From Siphonobacter curvatus (GTDB taxonomy: Bacteria > Bacteroidota > Bacteroidia > Cytophagales > Spirosomataceae): DNA of 64,000 nucleotides. Below the pieces are notes generated by a model, which ran no database searches, had not been told where the DNA came from, and saw nothing but the letters and a program-made list of their open reading frames with translations. Shown here piece by piece: positions 62,925 through 64,000 of this stretch; positions within the stretch are counted from its first letter, which is position 1; each line of letters begins with the position of its first letter. Location of the stretch: contig NZ_PTRA01000001.1 in assembly GCF_002943425.1 (NCBI RefSeq), positions 3,100,001 through 3,164,000 on the forward strand, given 5' to 3'. A program made the translations under genes and the position numbers.

Positions 62925-63821
62925 ATGAAAGCTTTCTCTATCGTAATTGCTCTTTTGATTGTATTAGGCATGACTTCCTGCGTTAAACAATCTGACGATA
63001 TCACGATCACTAGCAACCCAAAATTGATCGTAGAATGCTATCTGAACCCTACGGATTCTGATATCATAGCCACTGTGAATGAAAATCGCCCTATCACGGG
63101 TGAAGGCAGCGGCAGCCGTAGTACGACTAACCCCGTACTGGATGCCACCGTTTTGTTATCCGATGGAAGCAAAGAAGTAAAGCTGACGAACACTAAAAAT
63201 AATATCTATAAGATTCAGGCTAAAGACTTTATGCTAATTGCTGGTCGTACGTATACGCTCAAAGTAACGGCCCCTGGATTACCCGCAACGGAAGCGACCT
63301 GTACCATCCCGAGTATGCTTCATGCCTTGGATGCAAAAGATAGTGAACTGAGCTACGAACAAGCTGACGCATCAACGTATAACGTATACCGTAAGAGAAG
63401 CTTAAGCTGGACTATTGCTGAATCCAGTCAGACGAACTACTACATGGTAGGTAGTGGCGAAGGTACTCCCGTTAAAATTAAAACCCTTAAAGGCGACTCT
63501 ACTTGCGTTCGTTTGAAAAATGCCGCGGTCATTGCCTTCCTGGATAATTCAAAAGCCACCAATCAGCACGTTACGACGGGTACGCTAAGTTTTCTGCTCG
63601 GTAAGGCAACCAGCAAAACCGATCAAAAGATTACGAGTGCGGCTCCCATGTATTCGTTCGTCTATCACGTAGACCACAATTACTACGAGTTTTTCCGTAC
63701 CGTAAAATTACAGCGTGAAGTAGGTGACAATCCTTTCGCTGAGGCAGTACCCGTGTACTCTAACATTCAAAATGGTCTAGGTGTATTCGGTGCGTATGTG
63801 GTACAGGTAAAAAGTTTGTAA
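62925..63821 (+). CDS. DUF4249 domain lipoprotein
   Basis: The 298-residue lipoprotein has lipobox MTSC at residue 16-19 and the DUF4249 start (PKLIVECYLNPTDSDIIATVNENRPI). The beta-rich remainder includes VLDATVLLSDGSKEVKLT and RTYTLKVTAPGLPATEATC, typical of this family, in which strand-rich domains cap a TonB receptor. DUF4249 genes normally follow a TonB receptor gene directly; here 755 bp with terminators lie between, so it may have its own promoter. Function is surface nutrient capture by inference. Confidence 0.85.
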   Translation: MKAFSIVIALLIVLGMTSCVKQSDDITITSNPKLIVECYLNPTDSDIIATVNENRPITGEGSGSRSTTNPVLDATVLLSDGSKEVKLTNTKNNIYKIQAKDFMLIAGRTYTLKVTAPGLPATEATCTIPSMLHALDAKDSELSYEQADASTYNVYRKRSLSWTIAESSQTNYYMVGSGEGTPVKIKTLKGDSTCVRLKNAAVIAFLDNSKATNQHVTTGTLSFLLGKATSKTDQKITSAAPMYSFVYHVDHNYYEFFRTVKLQREVGDNPFAEAVPVYSNIQNGLGVFGAYVVQVKSL

Positions 63822-63844
63822 CAACACCAATACATTTACATAGA

Positions 63845-63872
63845 AAACCCCGGCTTGGTAAGGCCGGGGTTT
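63845..63872. terminator. Bidirectional terminator after the DUF4249 gene
   Basis: AAACCCCGGC (63845-63854) pairs with GCCGGGGTTT (63863-63872), loop 8 nt, then TTATTTTTGGG. It separates the DUF4249 gene from the convergent partial gene at the window edge. Confidence 0.85.
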
Positions 63873-63894
63873 ATTTTTGGGTATAAACGAAGCA

Positions 63895-64000
63895 TTACAA
63901 GGCTTCCAACACCTGTCGGATTTCTTCCCAGTTCTTGAGTTTTAATTTTCGCTGGCTAGCGATTTCTTCGATCCGGCTGGCCTGCTCAGGTAATGCTTCT
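63895..64000 (-). CDS. C-terminal fragment of an unidentified protein
   Basis: On the minus strand the frame runs in from the window edge and ends in TAA at 63895-63897. The visible 34 residues, EALPEQASRIEEIASQRK then LKLKNWEEIRQVLEAL, are helical and charged. Too little is present to name the product; the amphipathic pattern and good codon use support a real gene end. Confidence 0.6.
   Translation of the reverse strand, partial: EALPEQASRIEEIASQRKLKLKNWEEIRQVLEAL

Noticed and set aside
1-64000. tRNA, rRNA, CRISPR, prophage or transposase
   Set aside because: Looked for anticodon-arm/TPsiC words, 16S/23S motifs, regularly spaced repeats and DDE/integrase proteins on both strands; none found by eye.

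Overview
The window looks like a chromosomal segment of a Bacteroidota bacterium, most likely order Cytophagales (Spirosoma/Siphonobacter-like; the genus is a guess). The support is two SusC/SusD pairs, a gldD gliding-motility gene, a HmuR/HmuY heme system, a TonB receptor with a DUF4249 lipoprotein, many Tat-exported sugar enzymes, and repeated promoter boxes of the Bacteroidota form TAnnTTTG. Base composition is even, and I see no phage, integrase, transposase, CRISPR array, tRNA or rRNA.

Layout. 1-9 kb: a minus-strand susC-susD-VCBS lipoprotein unit, a vanadium-haloperoxidase/PAP2-like lipoprotein, and a plus-strand GT4 glycosyltransferase. 9-18 kb: a GH127 beta-L-arabinofuranosidase, a tandem ABC ATPase, gldD, an AIM24-type protein, gltX, and divergently a TatD hydrolase plus tcdA. 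18-25 kb: a second susC-susD pair and a BatA-type membrane protein. 25-31 kb: the housekeeping operon rimP-nusA-infB. 31-39 kb: an endonuclease/exonuclease/phosphatase membrane protein, heme uptake hmuR-hmuY with a Fur-like operator, molybdopterin genes moaE/moaD divergent from moaA, a TauE/SafE permease and a thioredoxin-like ferredoxin. 39-49 kb: a large AsmA-like protein, then a run of exported sugar enzymes (TIM-barrel isomerase, tandem DUF1080 hydrolase, Gfo/Idh oxidoreductase), riboflavin synthase and a second TIM-barrel isomerase. 49-57 kb: kdsA, kdnB and kdnA (synthesis of 8-amino-Kdo for lipid A/LPS) with a DUF2281/PIN toxin-antitoxin pair between kdnB and kdnA, then folA, sdaA and fmt. 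57-64 kb: greA with a long structured leader, HIT and YciI proteins, a third TIM-barrel isomerase, and a TonB receptor followed at a distance by a DUF4249 lipoprotein.

Together the genes describe an outer-membrane-rich heterotroph. It imports glycans through SusCD, probably processes some sugars in the periplasm by a 3-keto-glycoside route (Gfo/Idh, DUF1080, TIM barrel), scavenges heme and modifies its LPS inner core. The observations most worth a second look are the greA leader with its own promoter, early terminator and long rod-like fold; the exported keto-sugar cluster; the toxin-antitoxin pair inside the Kdo8N genes with a frameshifted toxin; the Fur-like site over the hmuR promoter; and several perfect intergenic palindromes.
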